Assembly (NCBI GenBank): GCA_038757905.1
Contig: JBCDGG010000124.1
Coordinates: 1-16,422, forward strand
DNA length: 16,422 nt
From: HLUCCA09 sp038757905
Lineage (GTDB): Bacteria; Pseudomonadota; Alphaproteobacteria; Rhodobacterales; Rhodobacteraceae
Direction of reading: 5' to 3'
In this document: one piece after another, positions 15,423-16,422 of the stretch
Numbering within the stretch: position 1 is the first letter of the stretch
Layout of the letters: each line of letters opens with the position of its first letter
Notes under the pieces: model-generated
Database searches by the model: none
Told to the model about the DNA's origin: nothing
Seen by the model: the letters and a program-made list of their open reading frames with translations, nothing else
Position numbers and translations under genes: made by a program

Positions 15423-15438
15423 CGCGCTAGCTAGCGCG
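15423..15438. promoter_or_regulatory. 16-bp perfect palindrome upstream of the photolyase
   Basis: CGCGCTAGCTAGCGCG is a perfect palindrome that ends 12 bases before the GGAGG ribosome binding site of the photolyase gene. It would suit a dimeric repressor or activator near the transcript start. No bound factor can be named, and no T run follows, so it is not a terminator. Confidence 0.4.
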
Positions 15439-15460
15439 ATCTGTACCCTTGGAGGTTCAC

Positions 15461-16422
15461 ATGTCTGGGACAGCCCCCACCATCCTTTGGCTGCGGCGCG
15501 ATCTGCGTTTGAGCGATCATCCGGCACTGTCGGCCGCCTTGGCCGAAGGCGGGCCGGTGATTCCGCTGTTCATCCGCGACGCGGCCACCGACAGCCTCGG
15601 CGCGGCCCCGAAATGGCGCCTGGGCGAAGCCTTGGGCGTGCTGGAGGAGGCGCTGAAAGCGCAAGGTAGCGGGTTGGTTCTGCGTTCGGGCGCGGCGCTG
15701 GATGTTCTCGGCGCTGTCATTGCGGAGACGGGGGCGCGATCCGTCCATTGGAGCCGCCTCTACGATCCGGAGGCCATCGCCCGCGACACCGCGGTCAAGT
15801 CGGCGCTGCGCAAGACGGGGATCACGGCGGAGAGCCATGGCGGCCATCTGCTCTTCGAGCCGTGGACGGTGCAGACGGGACAGGGCGGCTTTTACCGCGT
15901 CTACACGCCCCTTTGGCGCGCCGTGAAAGACCGCGAGGTGGCTGCCCCCGCCCCAGCCCCCGGCCGGCTTCCCGCGCCCGAGCACTGGCCCCAGAGCGAG
16001 CATTTGGCCGATTGGGATCTGGGGCGCGCCGTGCATCGCGGCGCTGCGATCATCGGCCGCCACGCCGCGATCGGAGAGGAAGCCGCCCATCGGCGCCTGG
16101 CGCATTTCACCGCCGAGATCGTCGGCGGCTACGACACGAGCCGGGATTGCGTGGCAGAGGACGGCACGTCCCGCCTGTCGGCGCATCTGGCGCTTGGCGA
16201 GATCGGGCCGCGCACATGCTGGCATGCGGGCTTGCGCGCGTTCCACGATGGCAAGCCCGGGGCGGAGACGTTTCTGAAGGAGCTGGTCTGGCGCGAGTTT
16301 GCCTATCACCTGTTGTACCACACGCCCCATCTGACGAGCGACAACTGGCGGCAGGCCTGGGCGGCCTTCCCCTGGAACGAAGACGCAACCACCCCCGAGG
16401 CCGTCGCCTGGACGCAGGGGCG
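15461..16422 (+). CDS. phrB: Deoxyribodipyrimidine photolyase, class I (3' partial)
   Basis: This flavoenzyme uses blue light to split UV-induced pyrimidine dimers. About 320 residues are visible and the frame runs off the window, so roughly 150 C-terminal residues are missing. The antenna-binding N-terminal domain begins TILWLRRDLRLSDHPAL and includes SRLYDPEAIARD. The linker GGHLLFEPWTVQTG and YRVYTPLWRAV follows. The start of the FAD-binding domain is seen in DGTSRLSAHLALGEIGPR and FLKELVWREFAYHLLYH, both hallmark motifs of class I CPD photolyases. The conserved Trp chain for flavin photoreduction is only partly in view. The ATG at 15461 has GGAGG (15451-15455) five bases upstream. The palindrome at 15423-15438 may regulate it. 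Confidence 0.95.
   Translation, partial: MSGTAPTILWLRRDLRLSDHPALSAALAEGGPVIPLFIRDAATDSLGAAPKWRLGEALGVLEEALKAQGSGLVLRSGAALDVLGAVIAETGARSVHWSRLYDPEAIARDTAVKSALRKTGITAESHGGHLLFEPWTVQTGQGGFYRVYTPLWRAVKDREVAAPAPAPGRLPAPEHWPQSEHLADWDLGRAVHRGAAIIGRHAAIGEEAAHRRLAHFTAEIVGGYDTSRDCVAEDGTSRLSAHLALGEIGPRTCWHAGLRAFHDGKPGAETFLKELVWREFAYHLLYHTPHLTSDNWRQAWAAFPWNEDATTPEAVAWTQG

Overview
The window is GC-rich DNA (roughly two-thirds G+C by eye) from an alphaproteobacterium, most likely a marine member of the Rhodobacteraceae (Roseobacter group). The evidence is a circularly permuted two-piece tmRNA gene with an ANDNKAPVALAA tag, an alphaproteobacterial-type SspB, a fumC-DUF4169-RHH gene string, a VPLPA-CTERM-type secreted protein, and an AcuI acrylyl-CoA reductase of the DMSP/acrylate pathway. 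Almost every long antisense reading frame is a GC shadow.

Layout. 1-640: the acidic, disordered C-terminal tail of a probable ribonuclease E, closed by a perfect-palindrome terminator. 785-1573: ccdA, the thiol-electron transporter of cytochrome c maturation. 1736-4440 (+): a membrane alpha/beta-hydrolase-like protein coupled to a cytochrome P450. 4581-4664: a six-unit 14-bp tandem repeat that includes the stop codon of the convergent RHH gene. 4651-6524 (-): fumC, DUF4169 and RHH genes in one unit. 6671-6726: seven perfect 8-bp repeats one base beyond the stop of a VPLPA-CTERM-like gene (6728-7483, -). 7630-8094 (-): sspB. 8175-10156 (-): a rhodanese/ChrB-like gene translationally coupled to a chromate transporter chrA; the 5' part of the first gene appears frameshifted. 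10458-11126 (-): a secreted DUF1194 vWA-like protein. About 11245-11557 (-): ssrA, which ORF prediction does not show. 11737-12087 (-): a DUF4345 membrane protein. 12226-15249 (+): a DinB-family protein, acuI, and a class V aminotransferase-fold enzyme. 15461 to the end (+): a class I DNA photolyase cut off by the window edge.

How the genes relate. The most coherent link is proteolytic quality control: ssrA produces the degradation tag, and about 3.2 kb away sspB encodes the adaptor that delivers such tagged proteins to ClpXP. chrB-like/chrA form an oxyanion (chromate) resistance operon with its own promoter-like sequence and an inverted repeat. fumC is central carbon metabolism and carries two small uncharacterised genes. 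The rest is an ordinary mosaic of single-gene housekeeping and accessory functions. I found no mobile element, CRISPR array, tRNA or rRNA. The best candidates for a second look are the two tandem repeats at stop codons, the frameshifted chrB-like gene, the variant T-loop in the tmRNA, and the hydrolase-P450 pair.
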